64,000 bases of DNA from Spirochaetales bacterium (GTDB taxonomy: Bacteria > Spirochaetota > Spirochaetia > SZUA-6 > DRHE01). Below, piece by piece: positions 16,892 to 25,953 of this stretch (the stretch's first letter is position 1; the number at the start of each line of letters is the position of its first letter). Both the position numbers and the translations under genes were made by a program. Below the pieces are notes generated by a model that ran no database searches, was not told the origin of the DNA, and saw nothing but the letters and a program-made list of their open reading frames with translations. The DNA lies in contig JAUVWI010000002.1 of NCBI GenBank assembly GCA_030604195.1, positions 1-64,000 of the forward strand, given 5' to 3'.

Positions 16892-18354
16892 GATTCTGCC
16901 CCTCCCCTGGCAAGGGGATAAGGCACAATCTCGGAGCCCGGGCCCTTTTTGCTGATTTTCTCAAAGGGCACTCCGGTTTCACGGTTAAGGATCTTCATTA
17001 CCCGGTAGGTACAGAAGCCGCCCTGGCAGCGCCCGGTGCCTACCCTGGTGGCAAATTTAAGGCTGTCAAGGGTGGTGTGCCCCCTTTGTATGGCGGCAAC
17101 CACTTCCGCTTCAGTAATATTCTCGCAGCGGCATACCAGCTTGGAATAATCCCGGTTCTCCAGGGTAATTTCCTGTACTTTCTCATAATCTCTCTGCTCT
17201 ATCAGCTCCCTGATCCTGCAAAAACCTTTCCGTTCGGCCTTAAAATCAGCCTTAACCTCCAGTTTAAGGCCCTCTTGCAGCAGGATATCCTTAACCATTT
17301 CACCAATTGCCGGAGACGCGGTCAACCCGGGAGACTGGATACCGGCAGCATTTATAAAACCAGGAACCCCGGTGGTGCCGATTATAAAATCATCGCCAGT
17401 AGCGATAGGCCTCAATCCACCGAATGCTGTTATAACATCGCTCGAGCGAATTGCCGGCACCATCTTCTGGGCATGCTTGAAAATCCTGTTCAGCCCCTCG
17501 CGTGTGGTATTAAAATCATCCCTGCCTTCAATCGGCTCATCCGTGGGACCTACCATAACCGGGCCGTCCACAGTGGGGATGACCAGCATTCCCTTGGAGT
17601 GTTCTGTGGGAACCGGAAATATCACCCGGCTGACCAGGTTGCCCACCCTGCGATCCAGAAGATACTCCTCTCCCTTTCTGGGAATGATCTTGAAATCAGT
17701 CAGACCCACAAAGGAGGCAATCTCGTCAGCGTATATGCCGGCGCTGTTTACTATAAAGCGGCTTTCCAGGGTTAAGCCTGCATCGCTTTCAACCTTGAAC
17801 CCTTGCCGGCCTGTCCTGGTAATCCTTTCCACCAGTTGGCCAAGAAAGAGTGAGAGGCCATTGGCAACCGCGTTCTCAAAGAGGGCGAAACAGTATTCAT
17901 AGGGTCCGATAATACCGGCGGTAGGCGCATAGAGTGAGCCCAGAACATCCGGGCTTAAATTCGGCTCCAGCTCCAGTGTTCTTTCCCTGCCCAACAGCTC
18001 CATGTAGCTTACATTGTTCTTCTTACCGTCAAGAAAAAGATTCTGCAGTATCCTGATCTCCTCTTCGGTAAAGGCCACCACCAGCTCGCCCCGCCTTTCA
18101 AAGGGGAACTCCAGCTCCTCGGAAAGCCGGTCAAACTGCCGGTTGCCCTCAACCACCAGCCTGGCCTTTAAAGTGCCCGGTGGCGCATGAAATCCGGCAT
18201 GTATTATGCCCGAGTTAGCCTTGCTGGTGCCAAAGGATACATCCACTTCCTTCTCTACAACCGCGACCCTTAAATGGTAGCGGCATAGTTCGCGGGCAAT
18301 ACAGGCCCCGACAACTCCGGCGCCGATGATCAGGACATCATAACTGGATTCCAT
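16888..18354 (-). CDS. GlpA-like glycerol-3-phosphate dehydrogenase (FAD oxidoreductase with BFD-type Fe-S domain)
   Basis: The N-terminus has VLIIGAGVVGACIARELCRY, the FAD motif of the DAO/GlpA/GlpD superfamily, and the body contains GIIHAGFHAPPGTLKARLVV and the C-terminal FAD contact GGLRPIATGDDFIIG. The last quarter (from about residue 410) is a BFD-like [2Fe-2S] domain: C-R-C-E-N, then C-Q-G-G-F-C. This architecture is that of GlpA or the related GlpO-like dehydrogenases in anaerobes. It oxidises glycerol-3-phosphate or a related hydroxyacid. It is the first gene of the operon and is divergent from a decayed glycerol-3-phosphate-class ABC transporter, which supports the substrate guess. 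Confidence 0.85.
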   Translation of the reverse strand: MESSYDVLIIGAGVVGACIARELCRYHLRVAVVEKEVDVSFGTSKANSGIIHAGFHAPPGTLKARLVVEGNRQFDRLSEELEFPFERRGELVVAFTEEEIRILQNLFLDGKKNNVSYMELLGRERTLELEPNLSPDVLGSLYAPTAGIIGPYEYCFALFENAVANGLSLFLGQLVERITRTGRQGFKVESDAGLTLESRFIVNSAGIYADEIASFVGLTDFKIIPRKGEEYLLDRRVGNLVSRVIFPVPTEHSKGMLVIPTVDGPVMVGPTDEPIEGRDDFNTTREGLNRIFKHAQKMVPAIRSSDVITAFGGLRPIATGDDFIIGTTGVPGFINAAGIQSPGLTASPAIGEMVKDILLQEGLKLEVKADFKAERKGFCRIRELIEQRDYEKVQEITLENRDYSKLVCRCENITEAEVVAAIQRGHTTLDSLKFATRVGTGRCQGGFCTYRVMKILNRETGVPFEKISKKGPGSEIVPYPLARGGAES

Positions 18355-18387
18355 GGAGGCACCTTACCAGAAAATAGAATGATTCAC

Positions 18388-18419
18388 AAGTGATCGAAAG
18401 CTTTCAAAAAAAATCACTT
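18388..18419. promoter_or_regulatory. Nested inverted repeats between glpA-like and ugpB-like genes
   Basis: AAGTGAT (18388-18394) and ATCACTT (18413-18419) form an inverted repeat that encloses a perfect 10-base palindrome, GAAAGCTTTC (18396-18405). It lies between divergent genes, in the right place to be an operator for both. No regulator gene is adjacent, so the binding protein is unknown. Confidence 0.45.
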
Positions 18420-18475
18420 TGCTTATTGCGAAAAAGGAATACAATAAGATAAATAAAATCAGAGGAGGAATTATT

Positions 18476-19813
18476 ATGAAATGAGTTTTCCTGATCCTGG
18501 CAACGTTGCTCATGCTCTCAGTATTTGTCTTCGCCGCCGGGCAGATCGAAAAAGAAAAGGCCTATTCATTGCCGGAAGGGGTCAAGGCAGGAGGAACGGT
18601 TACCTTCTGGCATGCCATGTCTGGAAGCAGAGGCGGTGTGGTTGATGGGCTGGTGGAAAAGTTCAATAGTGAATTTCCCAACATCAAAGTAGAAGCGGTC
18701 TACTCGGGAAGCTATGCCGAGACCGTTACCAAGGGACTGGCCGCCATTAAAGCGGGTAAACCCCCGGTGCTGCTTCAGTCATATGAGGTGGGAACCCAGA
18801 CCATGCTCGATTCCGGAGCGATCATTCCCGTTCACACCTTAAACCGGGGTGAAGTTGATTTCGGCGATGTAGTTAAACCGATTTTCAACTACAGCGTCAA
18901 GGGCAAGATGAACTCCATGCCCTTCAACAGCTCAACGGCCATGCTCTACTACAACAAGGACCTCTTTAAAGCAAACGGCTTCGATCCGGAAAAACCGCCG
19001 GCCACTTATGACGAACTCTACATTGCCGGCAAGAAAATGGTGGACAGCGGCACTGCCCAGGGAGGGCTGTCATTGGGCTGGCCCGGCTGGATCTTCGAGC
19101 AGATGCACGCCTATCACAATAAGTTCTATGCCAACAATGAAAACGGCAGAAGCGGCAAGAGGGCATCGGAGTTATTATTCAATAAAGAATTAGGCGTAAA
19201 GGTCCTTACCGAATGGCAGAAATGGTCCAAGGAAAAGGTGCTCTACTACGGAGGCAGAGAGTACGCGGCCAATGCCCCATTTCTAGCCGGACAATTCGGC
19301 ATGCTTATCCAGTCAACCTCCAGCCTGGCCGGAAACATCAAAAAGGCGGGATTCAATCTCGGCACTGCTTTCCTTCCCCGCCTGGAAGGATACGAAAAGG
19401 GCAACAGTGTGATCGGCGGCGGCAGCCTGTGGCTATGCACAGGCCATTCCGATGAGGTTAATGCCGCAGCCTGGGAATTCCTGAAATTCCTGATCAGAAC
19501 GGATAACTCCGTTACCTGGCATAAGGGCACCGGCTACTTTCCTTCCACCAACCAGGCCTACAAAGAGCTGACTGCCGAAGGCTGGTTTGTCAAGGAACCC
19601 CGTTTTGAAACCGCCTTTAACCAGATCTTAAGCGGCAATAACACCCCCGAAGGAACCGGCGTTCTGCTGGGCAATTTTGTGCAGATACGAGATATTGTAC
19701 AGACCGCCATTGAAGAGATCGTGGTAAATATGAAAGACCCGCAAGCCACACTCGATGCAACAAAGGTGAAGTGTGACCAGGTACTGGCCGACTACCTCTC
19801 CACTGTTGAATAA
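18476..19813 (+). CDS. ugpB: Glycerol-3-phosphate/sugar ABC binding protein (UgpB-like) with in-frame TGA at codon 3
   Basis: This is a periplasmic binding protein of the UgpB/MalE type: TVTFWHAMSGSRGGVVDGLV, NSSTAMLYYNKDLFKANGFD and GYFPSTNQAYKEL are typical. GAGGAGG lies 8 bases before ATG AAA, but the third codon is TGA. Past it the frame reads VFLILATLLMLSVFVFAAGQ, a full signal peptide core, so the original N-terminus was M-K-x-V-F-L. The only later starts (TTG 18506, ATG 18512) lack the basic N-terminus and the ribosome binding site. The remaining 435 residues are undamaged. With the permease remnant downstream, I infer a transport system that has recently lost function; one base substitution would restore this gene. 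Confidence 0.85.
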
Positions 19814-19835
19814 AGCACTCAATTAAACTAAGATG

Positions 19836-19866
19836 GGCGGTAAAGATACTTTACCGCCTTTTTTTT
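19836..19866 (+). terminator. Rho-independent terminator after ugpB-like gene
   Basis: Perfect 10-base arms, GGCGGTAAAG (19836-19845) and CTTTACCGCC (19849-19858), with a 3-base loop, are followed by eight T. It lies 22 bases after the stop and before the permease remnant, so it would limit read-through to the permeases. Confidence 0.88.
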
Positions 19867-19877
19867 AAGGAGTTTTC

Positions 19878-20363
19878 TTGTAGACTACCTTTAAACACAG
19901 TAAATTACTGCCCTATATGCTGATGAGCCATCTCGGTTGGGTAAACACCTATTATGCACTCACCATTCCCTTTTTCGCCAGCGCCACTGGTACCCTCCTC
20001 TTCAGGCAGCTCTACATGATGATCCCCACCTCCCTGGCCGATGCCTCCCTTGTTGACGGAGTCAAACCACTCCAGTTTCTCTGGTATATCGTAGTGCCGA
20101 TATCCAAAACCAATATCTCCGCCCTCTTTCTGATAGAGTTCATCTATATCTGGAATCAGTATCTCTGGCCTTTGATCGTTGCCAATGCCGAGGCCACCAG
20201 GGTCATTCAGATCGGTTTGAAACAGCTTATCGATACGGATGCCGCTGTTGACTGGAACATTGTAATGTCCGGCGCCGTGCTGGGAATGATCCCGCCGCTG
20301 ATTATTCTTATTCTATTTCAAAGCAGCCTTATCAAGGGTCTCTCTTTGGCTGAAGAAAAATAA
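19878..20363 (+). pseudogene. ugpE: Remnant of sugar ABC permease: apparent ugpA start joined to ugpE C-terminal half
   Basis: The readable part is the C-terminal half of a UgpE/MalG-type permease: LMSHLGWVNTYYALTIPFFA, then GTLLFRQLYMMIPTSLADAS, the EAA loop VDGVKPLQFLWYIVVPISKT, and a normal C-terminus SLIKGLSLAEEK. The first three or so transmembrane helices are missing. An AAGGAG is followed by TTG, then TAG, then TTFKHSKLLPY, which looks more like the start of a UgpA-type first permease than of UgpE. I infer a deletion of most of ugpA and the first half of ugpE, plus a nonsense codon. No ATPase gene follows. About 148 codons from ATG 19917 remain open. Confidence 0.7.
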
Positions 20364-20433
20364 TTATTGCTGATAAAAGCTGAATTAAAGAATTATGGCT
20401 TTGGGTCAGCCAATTTTTCCCAATTTTACAGGT

Positions 20434-21525
20434 TTATCCCCTGGTCCCGAGATTCATGAAAAGCAGAAGATTCTCTTTGGTTCTTTCAGGGAGCGGATCA
20501 TAGAAGGGTGTTGCAGATTGGGAGAGGATGAAGGGCTTTCCTGTGTGCCTGGCATCATCGAGACAGTCCCTGACTGCGAACCGAACATCTTCAGGGCTGC
20601 CGGTAGCAAGTAAAACATCATCGATACCGCCGAATACAATTCCTCTTCCCTTTGCTGCAGCCAGGGCCTCGGCAATGCTGACATTCCCTCTAGGCGGCGG
20701 CTCAAAAGGTTCAATGAAATTGTAACCCATACTCCAGATATCATCCATAATCTCCCTCACAGGCCCATGACAGTGGAATGCGGTTAAAACTTTGTAGTTG
20801 GCAGCTATGGCCGCTACCCGGCGGTAAAACTCTCCCTCAAAACTCAAGAATTTATCCCGGCTTAAAAAGGGCGGCACTGCCATTTCGGCGCCTATTAGCC
20901 TCAGTATGAAAGGAACTCCTGTATCCCTGCAGAGCGCCTCGATAAAGGCTATAAGCCTTTCCCGGGTTAGCAGGAGAAGCTTCATAATTCTTTCAGTGTC
21001 GTTCAAGATTTTTATGTAGAAAGTTTCCGTGGGAAACATTTCGCTCACAATACCGAAAGGGTCGGTAATTTCAGCATAGGGAAGGCCATACTCGCCAATC
21101 TGCTTTTCTTTTACACTCACTGCTTCAACATCCGGTTCTGAAGGTGAGAGATTTTTTATGCTCAAGAAGGCTTCAAAGTCATCTTCATTTTCTATCCAAC
21201 GTTTGCAGATATGCCAGGATGAATCTCCAGGATTCTGTACTTCTGCCATGCTCAATAGCTTTTTGCCGCCGGGGAGCTCGTATTTCCGCATTTGTTTACT
21301 GCTTTTTTCGATTATTCCTTTACCGATGCAAAGGGGGTTGGCAACAGGAAATACCTTGGGTAGCAGTGTGCATTTTTTTAAGGCGAAATCGCATATCTTC
21401 CGGTAGCTTTGCCGACTGCCATGCCAGCCGAAGGGGTCCAATCCGAAAGGCACAACCACAGGAGGCCAGGATACCTTGCCTTCAACAAGATCATATATGG
21501 TCTGTCTGCCTGTTTTACCGGACAT
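20434..21525 (-). CDS. Uroporphyrinogen decarboxylase-family protein (methyltransferase-like), copy 2
   Basis: This TIM-barrel protein of the URO-D superfamily includes heme-pathway decarboxylases and corrinoid methyltransferases such as MtaA and CmuA. Visible are TAFHCHGPVREIMDDIWSMG and FGGIDDVLLATGSPEDVRFA, the conserved C-terminal block. At 363 residues it is within the family range. It is the last gene of the sugar operon, 6 bases after another URO-D-family gene. Being next to an Lpl transporter and an epimerase argues against heme synthesis; such URO-D-like proteins recur in carbohydrate loci with unknown activity. Substrate unknown. Confidence 0.82.
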   Translation of the reverse strand: MSGKTGRQTIYDLVEGKVSWPPVVVPFGLDPFGWHGSRQSYRKICDFALKKCTLLPKVFPVANPLCIGKGIIEKSSKQMRKYELPGGKKLLSMAEVQNPGDSSWHICKRWIENEDDFEAFLSIKNLSPSEPDVEAVSVKEKQIGEYGLPYAEITDPFGIVSEMFPTETFYIKILNDTERIMKLLLLTRERLIAFIEALCRDTGVPFILRLIGAEMAVPPFLSRDKFLSFEGEFYRRVAAIAANYKVLTAFHCHGPVREIMDDIWSMGYNFIEPFEPPPRGNVSIAEALAAAKGRGIVFGGIDDVLLATGSPEDVRFAVRDCLDDARHTGKPFILSQSATPFYDPLPERTKENLLLFMNLGTRG

Positions 21526-21531
21526 AAGTTT

Positions 21532-22701
21532 TTAGCCTTTAAGGCACTCTTGCCTGGCTCTTAAAGAAATTGTCCGCCAGGATTCCCATTGCTCAAGTGT
21601 AAGATCCTCAATGCCCGCATTTCCCATGAAGATAAATCCTTTTTCCGCCAGGCGCGCCAGGCTGCAGGCCCTTTTGGCTATATACTCAACTTCCTCCAGG
21701 CTGTGCTTATAGAGATCGCCGACAGATCCTCCGCAGAAGATTACACGGTCTCCATAGGTTTTAACCAGCTCGGGAAGATTGGGGTTCTCTTCCCAATCAA
21801 AGGGATTGATAATATCAATGCCAATCGAGACAAAATCGGGAAGAACAGGACTGATATTCCCGTGGGAATGAAGATGCACGTATCCTCCCCTGCCGTGAAC
21901 TATTTGCACAAGCTCTTCATACCATGGAATAAAGAATTCCCTTATCAGATCAGGTGAAATAAGCAGACCCTCTGCATTTCCAAGATCATCGCAAACATCA
22001 ATTATCTCCACCCCTCTATCCATAACCATTTCCACAGCATCAAAGCTCATTCTTGCCAGAACAGCTGTAAATCTCTTCATAAAATCAGGCTTATCCAGAA
22101 GATTTATCATGGTATCCTGGAAATCCATGAATGAGTTGTGCAGACCGGCGAAAAAACCCTGGATGGAGGCGGTGGGCGCAAAGCCTGCTTCTTTGAATGT
22201 TCTGCTGTCCTCTTCTATATCTGCAAATCTCTCCGGATTCTTCATATCAGGAAGATTAAGGTTCTCCAGATCTTCTTCTTTCTTAACGGGAAAATCATAA
22301 TAGCTGATTGAATGGGGATCAAAGTTAACGCGGCGTTTATGTCCCCCCTCATACTGCAGGATTTTGTATTGACCGGTTCTTTCTATTACTACAGGCTGGA
22401 TTTCTGCGGGCCCGCCGTGGCCGAAGGCAATTACACCCCCCTTGCCCACGCCGATTGCAGCCGTATCCAGATGTTTGGCCATTCGAACAGCGCGACTTCT
22501 GCTTTCCCGGGTCCTCGCTTCCTTTGAATAGCCTGTGGCCGGGGGATCATCCGCAGGCAGGCTTAAGGTGTTTTCATCAAAACAATCCGCCGGCGCCAGC
22601 TTATGCATTGCTTTTTCATCCCAGAAACCGAAATGAATACAGGGTATCTTCTCGGGCTTCTCACCTGAAAGAACCTTGAATAGATCATCCCTGTTGCTCA
22701 T
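21532..22701 (-). CDS. Uroporphyrinogen decarboxylase-family protein (methyltransferase-like), copy 1
   Basis: This 389-residue URO-D superfamily barrel has KIPCIHFGFWDEKAMHKL near the N-terminus, IIDVCDDLGNAEGLLISPDL in the middle, and GYVHLHSHGNISPVLPDFVS plus VIFCGGSVGDLYKHSLEEVE near the C-terminus. The HLHSHGN and FCGG positions correspond to those that hold metal ligands in MtaA-type members, but the exact His-x-Cys motif is not present. The start codon overlaps the stop of the epimerase gene by one base, so the two are coupled. It is not a clear heme-pathway enzyme. It is distinct in sequence from the neighbouring copy. Confidence 0.82.
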   Translation of the reverse strand: MSNRDDLFKVLSGEKPEKIPCIHFGFWDEKAMHKLAPADCFDENTLSLPADDPPATGYSKEARTRESRSRAVRMAKHLDTAAIGVGKGGVIAFGHGGPAEIQPVVIERTGQYKILQYEGGHKRRVNFDPHSISYYDFPVKKEEDLENLNLPDMKNPERFADIEEDSRTFKEAGFAPTASIQGFFAGLHNSFMDFQDTMINLLDKPDFMKRFTAVLARMSFDAVEMVMDRGVEIIDVCDDLGNAEGLLISPDLIREFFIPWYEELVQIVHGRGGYVHLHSHGNISPVLPDFVSIGIDIINPFDWEENPNLPELVKTYGDRVIFCGGSVGDLYKHSLEEVEYIAKRACSLARLAEKGFIFMGNAGIEDLTLEQWESWRTISLRARQECLKG

Positions 22702-24032
22702 TATGCGCCTTCAGGATTCCCGGCAATGATTCTTTCCAGGGATTTGATAAGATGCATAAATGCCCTGGTTATATGATAGGGATCCTTCACCGGCAGAGCC
22801 ACAACCTTATCTTCCGGCTTTCCATTCCGGTCCCGAATTTGTATCCATTCACCGATCTTTTTATCCGGATTTGGAAAGGTTTTAAAAACATAATCATGAA
22901 ACTGCCAATAGGTCTTTAAAAACCAACTATCCCCGGAGTTTTCATAAGCCAGAATAAGGGCATAGAGGGCCTCTGAATGAACCCACCAGAGTTTATTGCT
23001 CCAGTTCTCCCTCAATTCCTTAACCATATGATCATTTATATTGCTGCTGCTAATAGAGCCTTTTGGCTTTCCGCCGTCTTTGTGTACGAATTGGGGAAGC
23101 CCCCCGTACTCAGAATCCCAGCCCAGGGCAGTCATCCAGCGCACGATCTCAGTTCCGGTTTGCATGGCTTCCGGGTCACTTACCCTGCGGGCAAAATGCA
23201 TGATGAACCAGGCGTCCTCAAGGGCATGCCCCGGATTCACATAACTGCCAAGCATTTCATTGTAGGCAGTACTGTTGTCCTGTTTTATCATTTCAAGAAG
23301 GATCTTATCATCCTTTTTTACAAAATTGTTTATTGTTTCATGCATGGAGGCTTTGGCGATTTCTGTTAACCTCCCCGCAGAGGGATCTTTAAAGAAAGAG
23401 GCAATATCGGCCAGCTCCTGGGCTGTTTCGAGCATGATCATGGACTTTCCGTGGGTTTTATAACCATCAGGGGCATCGTGGGGAAATGCCTTGTAATCCC
23501 CGCATTGCAGGCGCTCATTTACAGAGTCAAAAAGTTTCAGAGCAAACTCAAAATATTCCGGTCTATTTGCCGCACGGGCGTATTCCGCCATACCGTAGAT
23601 TAAAAATTCATCCGCTGCAATTCCTGAATCAAATTCATCTCCCTCTACGGGGGTTTTTTCATTTCCATTTCTGTCTGTAAGAATCGGGCTGCCTTTTTGA
23701 TCCAGGACCCATGCGCATTTTCCATTTGCAAGAAGGGCATGCTGCTTTAAGAATAGAGCCCCTTTTTCAGCACCGTTTATTAATCCTTCAGCCTCTTCCT
23801 TATCTAAATAATCCTTAAATGCATAGTAGAGGCGTGATATCATCCATAAAAATCTTCCTTGTGACCAGATATACTTGTTCTTTGATTTAAGGGTGTCCCC
23901 TGCATTGTTGAAACAGGTGAAAAATGCCCCGTGCTCATGGTCTATTCCGAACTTCATCCAGAAGGGCAGTAAGACATTAAAGAGATGATCCCTGTAAAAT
24001 TCATGCAGTTCATGCAAATTCATTTTTTTCAT
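22701..24032 (-). CDS. N-acylglucosamine 2-epimerase (AGE) family protein
   Basis: This is an (alpha/alpha)6-barrel enzyme of the AGE/renin-binding family, which epimerises or isomerises hexoses and amino sugars in the cytoplasm. Family features are FWMKFGIDHEHGAFFTCFNN near the start, KYIWSQGRFLWMISRLYYAF, NPGHALEDAWFIMHFARRVS and KLWWVHSEALYALILAYENS, with the conserved histidines in H-A-L-E and W-W-V-H-S-E. At 443 residues it is slightly longer than usual. It follows the second permease by 15 bases and leads into the two URO-D-family genes. Confidence 0.9.
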   Translation of the reverse strand: MKKMNLHELHEFYRDHLFNVLLPFWMKFGIDHEHGAFFTCFNNAGDTLKSKNKYIWSQGRFLWMISRLYYAFKDYLDKEEAEGLINGAEKGALFLKQHALLANGKCAWVLDQKGSPILTDRNGNEKTPVEGDEFDSGIAADEFLIYGMAEYARAANRPEYFEFALKLFDSVNERLQCGDYKAFPHDAPDGYKTHGKSMIMLETAQELADIASFFKDPSAGRLTEIAKASMHETINNFVKKDDKILLEMIKQDNSTAYNEMLGSYVNPGHALEDAWFIMHFARRVSDPEAMQTGTEIVRWMTALGWDSEYGGLPQFVHKDGGKPKGSISSSNINDHMVKELRENWSNKLWWVHSEALYALILAYENSGDSWFLKTYWQFHDYVFKTFPNPDKKIGEWIQIRDRNGKPEDKVVALPVKDPYHITRAFMHLIKSLERIIAGNPEGA

Positions 24033-24047
24033 ATTATTCCCCTTTTT

Positions 24048-24941
24048 TTAACCTTTAACTGATCCTATCATCATTCCCCTGGTAAAGTATTTTTGAATAA
24101 AAGGATAGATTATCAAAATCGGTATCATGGCCAATATAGTTACCGCCGCCTGGATTGCCTCAGGTCCGGCTAAGCTCATCAGAGAAGCCTGATCGAATGG
24201 AAGCTGATCCTCAAGCATATGCTGGGTCAGGATGTCCCTTAAAACCACCTGGATAGTGTATTTGGAGGGGTGCGTTATAAAAAACACGGCAGGCATAAAA
24301 ATATTCCAGTTGAAGATTAAGTAAAAAAGACCTATTGCTGAAATAACAGGCTTGGATAAGGGCACAAAGATTTTAAATAGAATGGTCAACTCTCCCGCAC
24401 CATCAATAAAGGCTGATTCCTCAAGGCTTTCCGGTATGGTCTGGAAGTAGTTTTTAATAATTATCATATTGAAGGTGGTGATGGCATAGGGCCAGATCAA
24501 GGCCCAAAGTGAATTCATTAAACCGAGTTTCTTTACTAAAAGATACATGGGGATAATTCCGGTTGGGAAGAGCATGGTAAAAACAACGATGAAAATAAAG
24601 GTCTTTCGTAAGGGCAGCCGTTTTCTGGAGAGAGGGTAGGCTATAAGGAAGCTCATGATCAGGTTGATGGAGGTTCCCACAATAGCCACAAAAGTGCTGT
24701 TTTTAAAACCGGATACAATACCCATGGCCTGAAATATCTTTACATAAGCATTCAGTGTAAGGCGAATCGGCCACAGCCAGACCTGGCCCTGCTGGATATA
24801 AAACTCAGGGCTCAATGACCTGGCAAGCACATTAATAAAAGGAAAAATGCAGATAACCCCGAATAATAAGAGGAAGATATGTATGAATAATATAAAGAGC
24901 TTTTCTGATAATCTATAATTCTTAAACTTGAGTTTGCGCAT
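24048..24941 (-). CDS. Carbohydrate ABC permease, LplC/YtcP type
   Basis: This inner-membrane permease has about six hydrophobic helices and the EAA loop EESAFIDGAGELTILFKIFV. The C-terminus KYFTRGMMIGSVKG is characteristic of the LplC/YtcP subfamily, which imports oligosaccharides including pectin- and uronate-derived ones. At 297 residues it is of usual length. It starts 9 bases after the first permease. No ATPase gene lies in the cluster, so a shared multi-sugar ATPase elsewhere is expected, as is usual for Lpl-type systems. Confidence 0.92.
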   Translation of the reverse strand: MRKLKFKNYRLSEKLFILFIHIFLLLFGVICIFPFINVLARSLSPEFYIQQGQVWLWPIRLTLNAYVKIFQAMGIVSGFKNSTFVAIVGTSINLIMSFLIAYPLSRKRLPLRKTFIFIVVFTMLFPTGIIPMYLLVKKLGLMNSLWALIWPYAITTFNMIIIKNYFQTIPESLEESAFIDGAGELTILFKIFVPLSKPVISAIGLFYLIFNWNIFMPAVFFITHPSKYTIQVVLRDILTQHMLEDQLPFDQASLMSLAGPEAIQAAVTILAMIPILIIYPFIQKYFTRGMMIGSVKG

Positions 24942-24950
24942 TGATATTTC

Positions 24951-25877
24951 CTACCAGAGGCCGTGACCCGTAAGTTTCTTTAAAACCCAGTTTGAGGTAA
25001 TTACTAAGACAAATCCGATACTGGATTTAAAAAGGCCCAGGGCAGTCGTATAAGAAAACCGCCCTCCCAATATTCCCTGCCTGTAATTGAATGTTTCTAT
25101 TACATCTCCCACATCGTAGACCATGGGGCTGTATAGAATATATACCTGCTCAAAGCCTACAGTAAGAAGTTGGCCCAGTCTCAGTATAAATAGAATGGTG
25201 ATGACCGGCGCTATACCCGGGATGGTTATGTGCCATATACGCTGAAAGAGGTTGGCCCCGTCGCATATGGCCGCTTCAAAGATCTCTTCGTCCACACCTG
25301 CTAAAGCGGCCATGTAGATAACTGTAAAATAGCCGCTCTGTTTTGTGATATCCGATATAACCAAAATGGGGCGAAACCATTTTTCACTGGCCAGGAAGTA
25401 GATCGGTTCGCCGCCCAGCCTGGAAATCAAGACGTTCAACATTCCCACCGAGGGAGAAAGAACGGCAAATAAGATGCTGGCATAAATTACCCAGGAAATG
25501 AAAAAGGGCACAAAAGTTATTGTCTGTATTGTTTTCTTGAAAACCCCGCTGAATACCTCATTTAAAAATATTGCCAGTATAATAGGGAAGGGAAAACCAA
25601 TGGCAATTTTCAAACCGCTTATAACCAGAGTGTTTCTAAACACCCTGATGAAAAGGGGATCCTGAAATAGGGCTCTAAAGTTATCAAAGCCAATCCATGG
25701 GCTTCCGGCAAAGCCCAGGCTGTATTGATAATCCTTGAATGCAATGAGGTTCCAGTAATAGGGAATGTAGCGAAAGACAGCGTACCACAGCAGAATGGAG
25801 AGGGCCATAAAGAATAGAAAGCGATTCTTCCAGAAGTGCTTCTGAAAAGAACTGAATCTTGATGCCGGGCCTTGCAT
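24951..25877 (-). CDS. Carbohydrate ABC permease, LplB type
   Basis: This first permease of the Lpl pair is 308 residues with about six membrane helices. Recognisable segments are FFMALSILLWYAVFRYIPYY, IGFDNFRALFQDPLFIRVFR, the EAA loop EEIFEAAICDGANLFQRIWH, and the C-terminal LGLFKSSIGFVLVITSNWVL with KKLTGHGLW. These place it in the LplB/YteP subfamily. It is separated from the upstream binding-protein gene by a strong hairpin and followed closely by the LplC-type permease. Confidence 0.92.
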   Translation of the reverse strand: MQGPASRFSSFQKHFWKNRFLFFMALSILLWYAVFRYIPYYWNLIAFKDYQYSLGFAGSPWIGFDNFRALFQDPLFIRVFRNTLVISGLKIAIGFPFPIILAIFLNEVFSGVFKKTIQTITFVPFFISWVIYASILFAVLSPSVGMLNVLISRLGGEPIYFLASEKWFRPILVISDITKQSGYFTVIYMAALAGVDEEIFEAAICDGANLFQRIWHITIPGIAPVITILFILRLGQLLTVGFEQVYILYSPMVYDVGDVIETFNYRQGILGGRFSYTTALGLFKSSIGFVLVITSNWVLKKLTGHGLW

Positions 25878-25896
25878 TACATATCCTTGTTAAAAA

Positions 25897-25929
25897 GCTA
25901 TGGGATTATAATCATTATAACCCCATAGC
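25897..25929 (-). terminator. Hairpin between Lpl binding-protein and permease genes
   Basis: GCTATGGG (25897-25904) pairs with CCCATAGC (25922-25929), and after one A-C mismatch TTATAA pairs with TTATAA around a TCA loop. On the minus strand TTTTTAA follows, giving a terminator-like attenuator that would leave more binding protein than permease. Confidence 0.7.
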
Positions 25930-25953
25930 CTATTTTACCAAATGGAAACTTTC

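Noticed and set aside
17077-17775. Long plus-strand frames inside the glpA-like gene (17077-17775, 17372-17902)
   Set aside because: They are antisense shadows of a well-supported gene and show no protein family features.
18476-18484. TGA at codon 3 of the ugpB-like gene read as recoding (selenocysteine or an altered genetic code)
   Set aside because: TGA ends several intact genes in the window, such as the ATPase at 1763 and ilvY, so it is a normal stop. A selenocysteine at codon 3 of a signal peptide makes no sense.
20396-20416. Weak hairpin (TGGCT/AGCCA followed by T's) as a terminator after the permease remnant
   Set aside because: The stem has only five pairs and lies just before a converging gene; too weak to list as a feature.
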